The notes below the pieces were generated by a model that was not told the origin of the DNA, did no database searches, and saw only the letters and a program-made list of their open reading frames with translations. A stretch of 64,000 bases of DNA, taken from positions 1,315,501 to 1,379,500 of the forward strand of contig JAWQEG010000286.1 of assembly GCA_033782935.1 (NCBI GenBank), written 5' to 3'. The stretch is from Petrolisthes cinctipes. Taxonomy: Eukaryota > Arthropoda > Malacostraca > Decapoda > Porcellanidae. Below are positions 10,344 to 21,231 of this stretch, piece by piece; position 1 is the first letter of the stretch; every line of letters starts with the position of its first letter. A program made the translations under genes and the position numbers.

Positions 10344-10679
10344 TCAACACTCCCTCCTTACTTGATCAAGCCCTCCTCTGCTCCTCACGTTTCTCTCCTT
10401 TACATACTCTTCCACTCTGTTCTGCCATCTAACCGGCGGTCTGCCTCTCACACCAGGTAACACAACTTCACTTCCATACACCTTCTTTACAAATTCCTCG
10501 CCTTGCATTCTCTCCACATGTCCAAACCATCTCAGTGTATCACGTTTCACTCTCTCAACCACTTCCCACTCAATACCAATTGCCTTCTCACTCATACCAC
10601 ATCTCTCGTATACTCTTTCATTTCTTTCTCCATCCCATCTAGACACCCCACATGCTCCTCTCAAGTAACTCATTTCCAC
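10344..10679 (-). pseudogene. LINE reverse transcriptase C-terminal tail
   Basis: It contains RDTLRWFGHVERM and VRGRPPVRWQNRVEEYV, the LRWFGHV...GRPxxRW tail typical of RTE-type LINE proteins. It is separated from the RT core by frameshifts in 10680-11135. Confidence 0.8.
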
Positions 10680-11135
10680 AGCACCTATTCTAGATTGATG
10701 CGCCCTACTCCATGTCCATGTTTCTGATGCATATGTCAGTGTCGGCAGGATTATACTAGTTTTTCAGACCCCTTTTCACCTCCATACTCACACTTCTACC
10801 CTTCATAATCCTTCCCAATGATCCTATGACCTGTCTACCTTTCACTGCTCTCTCCCTAATTTCTCCTTCCATGTTTACACAGAACTGTACCCAGGTACTT
10901 AAATTCCTTCACTTCCTCCATCCTCTCACCCCTCAGAGTTATCTCACCTTTAGTCCCAGTTGGTACTCACACTCTGTAAGGTGTAGCAAAGTCAATCACT
11001 TCAGTTTCTGCTCTCTCATACACCATCGCTTTTTTTTTGCCAACATTCACCTTCAGTTTCCTTCGTTTACACACAGACTGAAATTCGTCTACCACTCTCT
11101 GTAACTCCCTTTCACTCTCAGCCATCAACACGGTG

Positions 11136-12029
11136 TCATCCGCAAATAAACTTCAAGGACCAATTTGCTTCATTTAGCCTCAACTTCACCTCCAGACCAT
11201 TCACTTTGGCTTTCATCTCTCTCATACAACCATCCATATATATATTGAACAACCATGGTGACATAACACATCCCTGTCTCAGCCCTACACTAATATTAAA
11301 ACTCTCACTTAGATCACCCTCTTCCCGTACACATGCTTTTGCACCTGCATAGAAGGCCTCAATGCCTTTCAGCAAAAACCCCCCAACACCATAAATTCTC
11401 AACACCTCTGACATAGCTTTCCTATCAACCCTATCGTATGCCTTCTCCAAGTCCATGAAGGCAGCATACAACTTTCTACCCTTCCTAATATATTTCTCCA
11501 CTATTGATTTTAATGCATATATTTGGTCCACACATCCTCTACCCTTTCTGAACCCTCCCTGCTCCTCACTAACTCTATTCCCTGTTACTTCAATCAGTCT
11601 TTCAGTAAGAACCTTCCCATATACCTTCCCCGGTACACTAAGAAGGCTTATTCCCCTATAACTACCAGACTCCTCCTTATTCCCCTTCCCCTTATAGAAA
11701 GGTACAATTATGGCTCTCCTCCAATCCTCTGGCACCTCTCCCTGCCTCCAAACCAATGTGCATATAAGCAACATCCACTCCACCACTACCTCCTCCCCAC
11801 ACTTTAACATTTCAGCAGATATCCCATACACCCCCGGTGCCATCCCCATCTTCAACTTCCCTATTGCTTTCCTTACCACTTCCCTTTCTAATTCTCCCTG
11901 TACATCCTGTTGTCTACCACCTGCCTCCATTCCCATGCATGTCACCACCGCCTTCCCTCCCGTTCCCCCATTCATCAGACCATCAAAATGTCTCTTCCAC
12001 ACTTCTTTCACTTCCTCACTTCTACTCAC
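11136..12029 (-). pseudogene. LINE reverse transcriptase, frameshifted before the FADD motif
   Basis: Motifs in order: VPEDWRRAIIVPFYKGKG, YRGISLLSVPGKVY, EEQGGFRKGRGCVDQ, AAFMDLEKAYDRVDR (first catalytic Asp) and GLRQGCVMSPWLFNIYM. The frame then breaks near 11150; the second catalytic motif FADDTVLMAES is readable in another frame just downstream (about 11100-11135). The spacing and motif wording fit the RTE and related LINE clades. Confidence 0.85.
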
Positions 12030-12080
12030 AGTAACTCCATCCTATCTTTTCATTCTCACACTGCCAGACTTTTCTTCTCC

Positions 12081-13067
12081 TCATTCTCTTTTAACCTCCT
12101 TCCAGAATAATTTCTTGTTCTCTTTAAACTTTTCACTCAGTTTCCTGCCAAACTCCTCATCCACTCTCCTTTTACTCTCACTCACCATCCTCTTCACTTG
12201 TCTCTTACATACATTATATTCTCTCTTCCACCTCTCTTTCACTTCTTCTGACACATTCCTCTGTAATGTTCTCCTATATGCCTTCCTTTTCTCCTTTACG
12301 GCATCTTTCACTTCTTCTGACCACCAAACACTCCCTTTCTTGCCCCTCTTCTGTGACTTATATCCCACTACCTCTGCTGCTGTCTTCAATACTATTGTCT
12401 TAAACATTTTATACATATCATTCACTCCCACTCCCTCCCCCATACTCAGCCTTGCATCCTCCATCATCTCACCTACCCTCCTCTTATATACCTCTCTGTA
12501 CTCAGTGTCATTTAATCTTCCACTTGCCACCTGCCTCTTGCTCTCCCCTTCATCCCTCCTACAGTACTCCCACTTAACCCTGACCTTCATCCTTACTAGG
12601 ACAGCAAAATGGTCAGAGCACTGAACCATTCCTCTCTCTACTTTCGCATCCATCACATCTTTCCCTAGTCTTTCATCCACTGCTATATAATCAATTAAAC
12701 TCTTTTGTTCTCCTCTATCATCCCTTCTCCTCCATGTATACCGGTGGATCATCTTGTGCTCAAAGAAGGTGTTAGCAAAGAACAACCCCCTCTCAGCACA
12801 GACGTCCACCAGATATTCACCATTCTCATTCACTCATTCCACACCCCATTTACCAACAATACTTCCTACTCTCTCATTTCCTACTTTCCCATTCATATCA
12901 CCCATCATTACAATTTTCCTCCCACTCTCAAACTTTCTCAAACACCCATTCAACTTCCAGAAATCTCTCATTTTCTCTCTCCCCGCCTTATTCCTCTCAT
13001 TCACAGGTGCATACGCACACACCCATGCATACTTAACCAAACCAATCTTTCCTGTCATCCATGCCAC
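12081..13067 (-). pseudogene. LINE apurinic-type endonuclease domain and linker
   Basis: The first part (from 13067) shows CAYAPVNERNK and IVMMGDMNGKVG, the middle motifs of AP-like endonucleases. After a single in-frame TGA at 12836-12834 the same frame continues with TFFEHKMIHRYTWRRRD, SLIDYIAVDE and QCSDHFAV, the C-terminal endonuclease motifs with the catalytic SDH. A basic linker of about 150 residues (KRGKKGSVWWSEEVK) follows. The N-terminus is missing. Confidence 0.8.
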
Positions 13068-13125
13068 TCTCGTCCCACACCATCCATGTCCATCTACTCT
13101 CTTCCATACCCTTGGTGCTAATTAT

Positions 13126-15688
13126 AAAAAAAATTGTCATTATTATATCTGCCATTATTAAATCTGTCATTATTAAATTTGTCATTATTAAATTTGTCAT
13201 TATTAAATCAGTCATTATTTAATTTTCATAATTAAATTTGTCATTATTAAATTTGTCATTATTAAGTTTGTTATTATTAAATTAATTTTAATTATTAAAT
13301 TTGTCATTAATAAATCTGTCATAATTAAATCATTCATTAATAAATCTGTCATTATTAAATGTCATTAATAAATTTGTCATTATTAAATTTGTCATTAAAA
13401 TTGTAATTATTAAATTTGTCATTATTTAATTTGTCATTAAATTTATCATTAATAAATTTGTCATTATTAAAATTGTCATTATTAAATTTGTCATTAATAA
13501 ATTTGTCATTATTAAATTGTCATTATTAAATTTTTCATTATTAAATTGTCATTATTAAATTTGTCATTATTAAATTTGTCATTATTAAATTTTTCATTAT
13601 TAAATCCGCAATTATTAAAATTGTCATTATTAAATTTGTCATTATTAAATATGTTATTATTAAATCTGTCATTATAAAATCTGTCATTATTCAATTTGTC
13701 ATTATTTAATTTTCATAATTAAATTTGTCATTGTTAAAATTGTCATTATTAAGTTTGTTATTATTAAATTATTTTTAATTATTAAATTTGTCATTAATAA
13801 ATCTGTCATAATTAAATCATTCATTAATAAATCTGTCATTATTAAATGTCATTAATAAATTTGTCATTATTAAATTTGTCATTAAAATTGTCATTATTAA
13901 ATTTGTCATTAAAATTGTCATTATTAAATTTGTCATTATTTAATTTGTCATTAAATTTATCATTAATAAATTTGTCATTATTAAAATTGTCATTAATAAA
14001 TTTGTCATTATTAAATTGTCATTATTAAATTTGTCATTATTAAATTGTCATTATTAAATTTGTCATTATTAAATTTGTCATTATTAAATTTTTCATTATT
14101 AAATCCGCAATTATTAAAATTGTCATTATTAAATTTGTCATTATTAAATATGTTGTTATAAAATCTGTCATTATAAAATCTGTCATTATTCAATTTGTCA
14201 TTATTAATTGTCAATATATTAAATTTGTCATTATAAAAAAATTGTCATTATTAAATTTGACATTATTAAATTTGTCATTATTAAATTTGTCATTATTAAA
14301 TCTATCATTATTAAATTTGTCATTACTAAATTTGTCATTATTAAGTTTGTTATTATTAAATTATTTTTAATTATTAAATTTGTCATTAATAAATCTGTCA
14401 TAATTAAATCATTCATTAATAAATCTGTCATTATTAAATGTCATTAATAAATTTGTCATTATTAAATTTGTCATTAAAATTGTCATTATTAAAATTGTCA
14501 TTATTAAATTTGTCATTATTAAATTTGTCATTAAATCTGTCATTATTAAATTTGTCATTATTAAATCCGCCATTATCAAATTTGTCATTATTAAATTTGT
14601 CATTATTAAATATGTTATTATTAAATCTGTCATTATAAAATCTGTCATTATTCAATTTGTCATTATCAAATTTTTTATTATTAATTTTGGCATTACTAAA
14701 TTTGTCATTATTAATTGTCAATATATTAAATTTGTCATTATAAAAAAATTGTCATTATTAAATTTGTCATTATTAAATTTGTCATTATTAAATTTGTCAT
14801 TATTAAATCTATCATTATTAAATTTGTCATAACTAAATTTGTCATTATTAAGTTTGTTATTATTAAATTATTTTTAATAATTAAATTTGTCATTAATAAA
14901 TCTGTCATAACTAAATCATTCATTAAAAAATCTGTCATTATTAAATGTCATTAATAAATTTGTCATTATTAAATTTGTCATTAAATTTGTCATTATTAAA
15001 TTTGTCATTATTAAATCCGCCATTATTAAATTTGTCATTATTAAATTTGTCATTATTAAATATGTTATTATTAAATCTGTCATTATAAAATCTTTCATTA
15101 TTCAATTTGTCATTATCAAATTTGTTATTATTAATTTTGTCATTACTAAATTTGTCATTATTAATTGTCAATATATTAAATTTGTCATTATAAAAAAATT
15201 GTCATTATTAAATTTGTCATTATTAAATTTGTCATTATAAATATTTTATTAATAAATTTGTCATTATTAATTGTCAATACATTAAATTTGTCATTATAAA
15301 AAAATTGTCATTATGAAATTTGTCATTAATATATTTGTCATTATTAAATCTGTCATAATTAAATTTGTCATAATAAAATTTGTCATTATTAAATTTGTCA
15401 TTAAATCTATCATTATTAAATTTATCATTCTTAAATTTGTCATTATGAATTGTCAATACATTAAATCTGTCATTATTAAATTTGTCATTATAAATTTGTG
15501 ATATTAAGTTTGTCATTATTAAATCTGTCATTATTAAATCTGTCATTATTAAATTTGTCATTACTAAATTTGTTATTATTAAGTTTGTCATTATTAAGTT
15601 TGTCATTATTAAATCATTTTTAAATTATTATTAAATTTGTCATTATTAGATTTGTAATTTTTATGCTTGTCATTATTAAATTTTTCAT
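13126..15688. repeat. AT-rich minisatellite with about 500-bp higher-order copies
   Basis: Same ATTAAATTTGTC unit family. A recognisable block (TTTTTAATTATTAAATTTG...CATTCATTAATAAATCTG) recurs near 13331, 13818, 14410 and 14917, giving spacings of 487, 592 and 507 bp. Artefactual NNDKF and MTNLI frames run through it; no gene. Confidence 0.93.
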
Positions 15689-16164
15689 TGTACCGGTTAT
15701 AACTACATATATCTACATATACCTAGTGAGTCATACCATGTACCCTCACATGATCGCTCAAACTAGCTGACCTGACATAAACGGGTCCATGGGAACCAAG
15801 TTTCCTCAACAATAAGTGACGTCACAAGTCACGGGGGACAACACAGAGAGCTCTTCTTGTGCCCTCCTATAGAGTAGTATGCTAGAGACAACCAATCGCT
15901 ACACAAGGGGTCTCATAGCCATCTCTCTCTTTAAAGTTAGCTCCTAAGCCTAACTTAACCCTTTTGTGAAACTGTACTACCACTTGGGTTATTAATAAAA
16001 TCTTGTTAAACTAAGACAAGGTGTGCTAACTCTCCATACCATAATAATACCTAACCTATTCTAAAAATATACTCCGAAAAGACAAAAGCCTACCACGCTA
16101 CAAGAACAACAACAACGACATCAACAACCGATTTGTGTAAGTGATCGACCGCTCCACTAGCACA
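15689..16164 (+). repeat. Proposed 5' LTR of the Gypsy-like element
   Basis: It starts TGTACC at the end of the minisatellite and could end at TAGCACA. It contains an AATAAA at 15994-15999, a GACGTCA site near 15818, and a candidate primer-binding stretch (TTTGGTGAACAACGGTGG) just after the end. The second LTR is absent, so the borders cannot be confirmed. Confidence 0.4.
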
Positions 16165-17052
16165 TATTTGGTGAACAACGGTGGTGATACGAACATATAT
16201 GGTGGAAAAAGGAGAGAAACAAAACAATTAATAGCAAGTGATAACCTAAAAAAAAAAACACAAAAGTAAAGAGAAGATAGGAGAAGTGAAGTGAAGGAGA
16301 AGCAAGGGGTTAATTAAGTGAAGGACAGTCGAGTCGAGTCAGCACAGCAAGCTAGCCTCGCTAATCGTCCCGCGCTACCATAAACTGGTTGCGTCATCCT
16401 ACCACACACTGGTTGCGTCATCACTACCACACTACCAGCACCATACTACTACTCTACCACTACTACTATACTTACACTACAGTATAGCCTAGTGAGGTGA
16501 ATACTTCAACTACAGTGAGAGACTATATTAGCAGCTCAAATAACTTCACTACTACAGTGCAGTTAAACAGTGCTTCGCAGCTACACAGTACTTCAATCAA
16601 CATATCAACATTCTTCAGTTGACAGTGCTAACATCCAGGAAAGGACGTTGGCTTGGTAATTAGTACGACGTCACACGACTACTGGAATACTATCCAACTA
16701 ATTATCAAAGCCTACTCTACTATTCGTGGTCAGTAGCTTAGGTACATATATTTACAAATACATACACATCCTAACATCATCACATTAGGATATATAAATA
16801 TATAAACGTATTACCAAATATCACCTCATTACAAATTCTATGTATTTATAATTTAGAGTACTATATGCGTATATCTTCACGTATATATACCAGAAGGAAT
16901 GTTCTTTGTGAATCTTCACGCAGAGTGACAGGTAATGAATGGAAGAAAAATCCGGTACCTCATTGTTTTCGCTTCGTAAGCTTAAACATAGTTAAACAAT
17001 ATTTGAAAGTAATGACAGTTTAGTTGATTCAACAGAAATCACTAATTTAAGT
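16165..17052 (+). other. Leader region of the Gypsy-like element, no gene recognised
   Basis: AC-rich, low-complexity stretches (ACTACTACTCTACCACTACTA) and ATATA-rich parts, no usable ORF. Confidence 0.4.
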
Positions 17053-18239
17053 GTGAGTACAATAGAAAGTGTAAGTTCTCCCGTAAGTAAAAATATTCTT
17101 GTCCTAGATTTAGACATAAAAGAAGATAGAGTGACAATTAATAGTCCTCCTCTTACTAGATCTACCTCATTAACTGATTTGTTTACTAGTTTTACCTCTA
17201 ACATTTCACCTAGTAAAACCAGGTCAGGACGTACTTACTCTACGGCTTTACATACTAACACATCATCACACACAATGGCAACTAACACTTCTGCTACTAT
17301 TAATGTTCTTCTCCAAGCTCATACAGTGAAGGAATTCACTGGAGACGATGTTAACTATAATATCCATACATTTCTAAGGGTTTGTGAAGATAATATGCTT
17401 CTTACAGAAATTACAGATGACAAAGGGAAAATAAGGTTCGTACGTGGTCATATTAAACCAGACTCAAATGCTAGCACATTACTGACTGCAACTGATTTCA
17501 CGGATCCAGATAACTTAAATAATTTTAAACAGCTTTGTGAAGACCTCATAGATGTTTTCGGTGGGGGGCAGTTTGGCGGTCCACTAGCATGGGTACACAG
17601 AATGGTAAAAGGACAGTGAGTAATTGTGGAACAGCTAATTCAAGTACGGCTCTAGCGTTAGCAGGTTCGACCATTAGCGATGCTAAACAACTCTTAAAAG
17701 GGTCAGAGTGGTTGAACACACAAGGTAACATGAAAGCGGATAATGTATACCAGATCATTGAGTACATACAGTATGTGTTGCTTTTAACAGAGGAATCCAG
17801 GCTTGAAGCTGCTAAAATAGAATATAAACCAAGTGACAGATTGGTCAAATATGCAGCAAAGGTTAGTCAAAAAGAACCTCTTAATGTACCTAGAGCCCTA
17901 CCTGTAGCCGTGATCACTGACACAGACACTCACCACAGCACTTCACAGACACAACACACTACAAACTTCACACCTCAGAGTTCGAAGAAGAAACCTTATT
18001 GTAAAATCTGCAGAAAATATGGACACAGCCCAGATAAGTGTTACTTTAACAAGAATAATCGCTCAAATGCTAAAAGTAAGGATAATAGTAATAAAGTAGC
18101 AAGTGAAAGTGAGAACAAGCCCAGTAACAAGTATTGCATTATTCATAATAGTGTGACACATAACACAGATGAATGTAGAGTCACATTAAATGCAAGAGAC
18201 CAAATAAATAATAGACGTGCAAATACAGGTGACGATTAA
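17053..18239 (+). pseudogene. Gypsy-like gag with CCHC zinc knuckle, one frameshift
   Basis: The first frame (17053-17619; a second plausible start is the ATG at 17275) has KEFTGDDVNYNIHTFLRVCED, typical of Gypsy gag. The frame then shifts near 17600 and the second frame (17589-18239) carries the rest, with YCKICRKYGHSPDKCYF, a CX2CX4HX4C knuckle for nucleic acid binding, then a basic/asparagine-rich tail. It stops just before a run of 18 A residues (18239-18256), a possible slippage site or decay. Gag would assemble the RNA-packaging particle. Confidence 0.7.
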
Positions 18240-18256
18240 AAAAAAAAAAAAAAAAA

Positions 18257-19545
18257 CGCCAATTTAAACACGCCTAAACAAATAAATATACTTGTTGCTG
18301 TCTTGGGTAAAGTTGATGTACTATCACTTCCTTGTAACATTGGGAATACAAATGTCTCGTTAGCTTTTGATACAGGAGCTTGTGTATCATTACTGTCTGA
18401 AGTAACACTTAAACAGCTGTTAAAGGAAAACCCACAACAACGATAGTCTATTCAACCATCAGATTTAAGCTTTATCTGGTAGTAAATTAATCATTAAAGG
18501 TATGGTCCAATTTCCTATTACACTTTCATTAAATAGTCAGACACTAAAATGCACCTTTTACATTTGTGAAAACTTCAGTTTGCCAACTGATGGATTGTTA
18601 GGTTTAAAAGAACTGACAGATCACTACCTTGACATTGCAATATCCCTCCTGTCAATTATCGTTCAGGGCCAAGTGTACCCATGTCAACCGCGGAGTCAGC
18701 AGTGCACAGCTGTAGGCTCGGAGACAAGGGTCAGTGACCCACAGACTCGACTGGCAGGCAGTGTCAAAAGTACGGTAAAATTACCAAGTAAAGGGTTTGC
18801 TATCATAACGGTGAAAGTGAAAGGTGACAATTATGTGGGAAATCAAACCATATCCTTAAGTGAAACTTGTAAAATAAATAATGTTGGTATGGAATCCATA
18901 TTTTCTCTGGTACAAGAAGACAACTTCATTGAAGCTCTAATTTTTAACAAGGATGATCAGGCAGTGAAAATAAAACCAGGTACATACCTAGGTGACTTTC
19001 TTGTGTTTCTTAAACCAATACAAATGGAAAAAGAATCTCCTCCCTTAGCCAACATACACACTGTTGATGAATTGCAACTTAGGCAAACTATTAATGAATT
19101 ATATGAGCATGTACAAGTAAATGATTTTCCTTCACATCGCACACAGCTTTTACATATATTAGCAAATCACAGGTCGGCTATTGCTTTACCTGGTGAGCGG
19201 TTGGGGAAAACAACACTAGTTAAACATCACATATCATTAACAGACACAGATCCAGTATATGTGAAAGCTTACAGATTACCTCATAGTCAAAGACAAATAA
19301 TGAATAAAATGGTGGATGATATGTCTACAGAAGGAATCATTGAGTCTTCAAACAGTCCTTATAACAGCCCATTATTCTTGGTGACTAAGAAAACAGGTGA
19401 TTTCCGCCCTGTTACAGATTTTAGGAAGATAAATAAGAAAACTGTCATGGATAGGTTCCCATTACCTGTACTTAAAGAAATCCTCATAACGGAGTCTTTA
19501 GTAGTCTTGACCTAATTAGTGGTTATTGGCAAGTAGAATTAGATG
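18257..19545 (+). pseudogene. Gypsy-like pol: aspartic protease and N-terminal reverse transcriptase, interrupted
   Basis: The frame after the A-run encodes a protease with AFDTGACVSLLS (catalytic DTG), ending in a stop near 18445. The frame 18502-19515 continues with PADGLLGL-like sequence (PTDGLLGLKEL) and the start of the RT: VKHHISLTDTDPVYVKAYRL, EGIIESSNSPYNSPLFLVTK, GDFRPVTDFRKIN, then PLPVLKEI. After a one-base shift the motif LDLISGYWQVELDE is readable to 19545, where the Penelope-like insertion begins. The catalytic YxDD box and integrase are missing. Confidence 0.75.
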
Positions 19546-19623
19546 AAGTGGTAATTCACATTGACGTGAAGAGCAGCATGCTAAGAAAAACCCACTTTTT
19601 ATAGACAAAAAGTATTTAATATG

Positions 19624-19655
19624 GACGTTTCGGAGGCAACTACCTCCCTCTTCAG
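19624..19655 (-). ncRNA. Hammerhead ribozyme motif of the Penelope-like element
   Basis: The minus strand reads CTGAAGA, stem II GGAGG/CCTCC around a TAGTTG loop, then GAAACGTC. All core boxes of a minimal type I hammerhead are present, including the GUC cleavage triplet with a very short stem III. Stem I pairing starts with G-C and T-A next to the core, then weakens. It lies in the 3' flank of the element, where PLE terminal repeats are known to carry such ribozymes. Confidence 0.75.
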
Positions 19656-19876
19656 CAGTACATAGTTGAATGAAACATGAAAGGAAAATAAGTAGCTGAC
19701 AGGGGGAGGGAGGGACAAGGTGTGTTCTGATGACAGACAGACCACACCTCACCTCACCCAACCGACCTGACCTGGCCATTCCTCAGGGATCCGACCCCCC
19801 ATCTGGGAGGGATTTGACCACTAGTGCTCTCATTAATGGATCTAGTTTGAACATACCTTCATTTAAGTTAAAGTTT

Positions 19877-20863
19877 TTATAGTGCTGTATACATACTGAT
19901 TCTAATATTTTTACTTTTCTTGAAATTGTTGCACTTAATTATCATTTTACCAGAATTCCAATCAATACAGTGGTTGTTGTCATATGCATGGACAAAGTTA
20001 GCATTATTTGTGTTACAATTCGTCATATCTCGTTTATGTTCTTTCATTCTAACATCTAAAGATCTCCCAGTTTCACCTATATAAACTAAGTCACAGTCTT
20101 TGCAAGGAATTTTGTATACTCCTGCTTGGGGCTGAACAGTGGCATTATTTCTTACAAGAGTGGTTTTGATGCTAGAAGTATATTTGAAGGCTATGTTTAC
20201 ATCAAGTTCTCTGCTAACTGACTGAATTTTTTCCAGATTTTTTACATAAGGAAGACATAAATAAGGTTTCTTTTCTGACTGACATTTAGGAACATAGAAG
20301 GTTTTCCTAGCCTTATAATAAGCTTTTCTGATAAACCAATCAGGATATTTCAAGTTACGGAATATAATCCAAATTTTGTTGTTTTCTACCTCTAAATTTT
20401 TGGGGCTACAAATTCTTAATGCTCTGAGAAACAAGGTAGATATGACAGACATTTTGATAGAATCATTATGATAAGAGAAAAAATGAATGTACATATCACA
20501 ATGAGTGGGTTTCCTATAGACAGTGAAAATAGGGAAGTCATTAATTTTAGTAACCAAAACATCAAGGAAGGGTAGGGACCCATCAATTTCCCATTCAATT
20601 TTGAAATTGATAGATGGAACCAAGTCATTTAATTTGCAAAAGAAATCTTCAAAATTATTGAGACTGTTGGGCCAAAAGGAGAAAATGTCATCTACATACC
20701 TATGCCATATTAGATTTGGGGGTGCAATGTTGGATAATAACTCAGTTTCAAAAAATTCCATATACAAATTACTAAGGATGGGGGATAATGGCGACCCCAT
20801 AGCATTGCCAAATCGCTGAATGAAGAATTTATCATTAAAAGATAAAGCATTGGATAAACACAA
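19877..20863 (-). pseudogene. PLE protein: reverse transcriptase C-terminal part plus GIY-YIG endonuclease
   Basis: About 328 residues. RT motifs: FGNAMGSPLSPILSNLYM, then HRYVDDIF (catalytic YVDD), then FLDVLVTK and YRKPTH. These are followed by a linker with LRALRICSP, and the nuclease with GVYKIPCKDCDLVYIGETGR and RMKEH. The upstream part of the RT, including SFDVDSLFTKVPL with the first catalytic aspartate, is in another frame at about 20865-21000, so there is one frameshift near 20865, and everything N-terminal to that is missing. PLE proteins copy RNA into DNA and use the nuclease to open the target. Confidence 0.85.
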
Positions 20864-21000
20864 AGTTTAATTAATTCAAGGAAGGAAGATATTGGCATAC
20901 CCAAATCTAAATCATAGTCTGGCATTTTCCTACTTAGAAATTCTAATACATCGTTAAGTGGCACTTTAGTGAAGAGTGAATCTACATCAAAACTTACCAG

Positions 21001-21231
21001 GATGTTGGATTAAAGGTTAAACTGTCAAAATGTACAGCTCCGGACAGATCAAGGGTCCACACCCCATCCATCAGCGACTTGGTTTGGCTCTCGTCGGATC
21101 TGGCAACAGTTGCAGGTGGAGGGAGGGGGGGGATGTTAGTGGGAGAGGAGGAGAGAAATGTGGGCGGAGCTATATTGGAGGGTAACGAATGATCAGGTAG
21201 AGAAGGCGTGTGTCAGAAGGAATGAATGAAG
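21001..21231 (+). pseudogene. Gypsy-like RT remnant, then unassigned sequence
   Basis: The first 12 codons read DVGLKVKLSKC, matching the segment that follows the catalytic box of Gypsy-type RT. Similarity ends by about 21036. The remainder is GC-richer and unassigned up to the P-like element. Confidence 0.45.

Larger units (their letters stand above)
1..10360. repeat. Giant imperfect inverted repeat (palindrome), arms about 3 kb of shared sequence
   Basis: Positions 1-76 reappear as reverse complement at about 10285-10360. Inside that, both arms carry in mirrored order the ATTAAATTTGTC minisatellite, GT/GA microsatellites, a pure GA or CT tract, a CCCAT...ATGGG tandem repeat, and a non-repetitive stretch (about 5640-5880 against 6700-6930). 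The innermost recognisable pair is about 6062-6100 against 6478-6510, leaving a loop near 6190-6420. The left arm alone holds the transposon at 1533-4456 and the right arm alone holds the Penelope-like fragment at 7836-8944, so both insertions probably came after the inverted duplication. The left arm seems to run on beyond the window start. An assembly fold-back artefact is possible, but the arms differ by many point changes and by array lengths, which argues against it. Confidence 0.85.
10259..13125 (-). mobile_element. RTE-like LINE, 5'-truncated and decayed
   Basis: On the minus strand from 13125 the order is endonuclease, linker, reverse transcriptase, C-terminal tail, then a 3' end bordered by a TATC run, as RTE-type LINEs often end in short tandem repeats. 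There are at least one in-frame stop (12834) and several frameshifts. It is bracketed by minisatellite on both sides. Its last 76 bp are mirrored at the window start. Confidence 0.85.
15689..19545 (+). mobile_element. Gypsy-like LTR retrotransposon, 5' part, degenerate
   Basis: Proposed 5' LTR, a long leader, gag with a zinc knuckle, an aspartic protease DTGA motif, and the first third of a Gypsy-type reverse transcriptase in consecutive but frameshifted frames on the plus strand. The RT is interrupted at about 19546 by a Penelope-like element. A short Gypsy-like RT piece is readable again from 21001. No 3' LTR or integrase is visible in the window. Confidence 0.75.
19546..21000 (-). mobile_element. 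Penelope-like element, 5'-truncated, with 3' hammerhead motif
   Basis: Minus-strand order: RT fragment, GIY-YIG nuclease, 3' flank, hammerhead-like motif, terminal sequence GTGGTAATTCACATTGACGTGA, which resembles the terminus of the PLE at 7846. It interrupts the Gypsy-like RT on both sides (Gypsy RT motif before 19545, Gypsy-like VGLKVKLSKC after 21001). The Gypsy bases between those motifs are lost, so the insertion came with a target deletion or the Gypsy copy was already shortened. Confidence 0.8.

Noticed and set aside
11710..12624. Plus-strand ORF of 304 residues rich in Ser, Leu and Pro
   Set aside because: It is the antisense shadow of the LINE reverse transcriptase and endonuclease on the minus strand.
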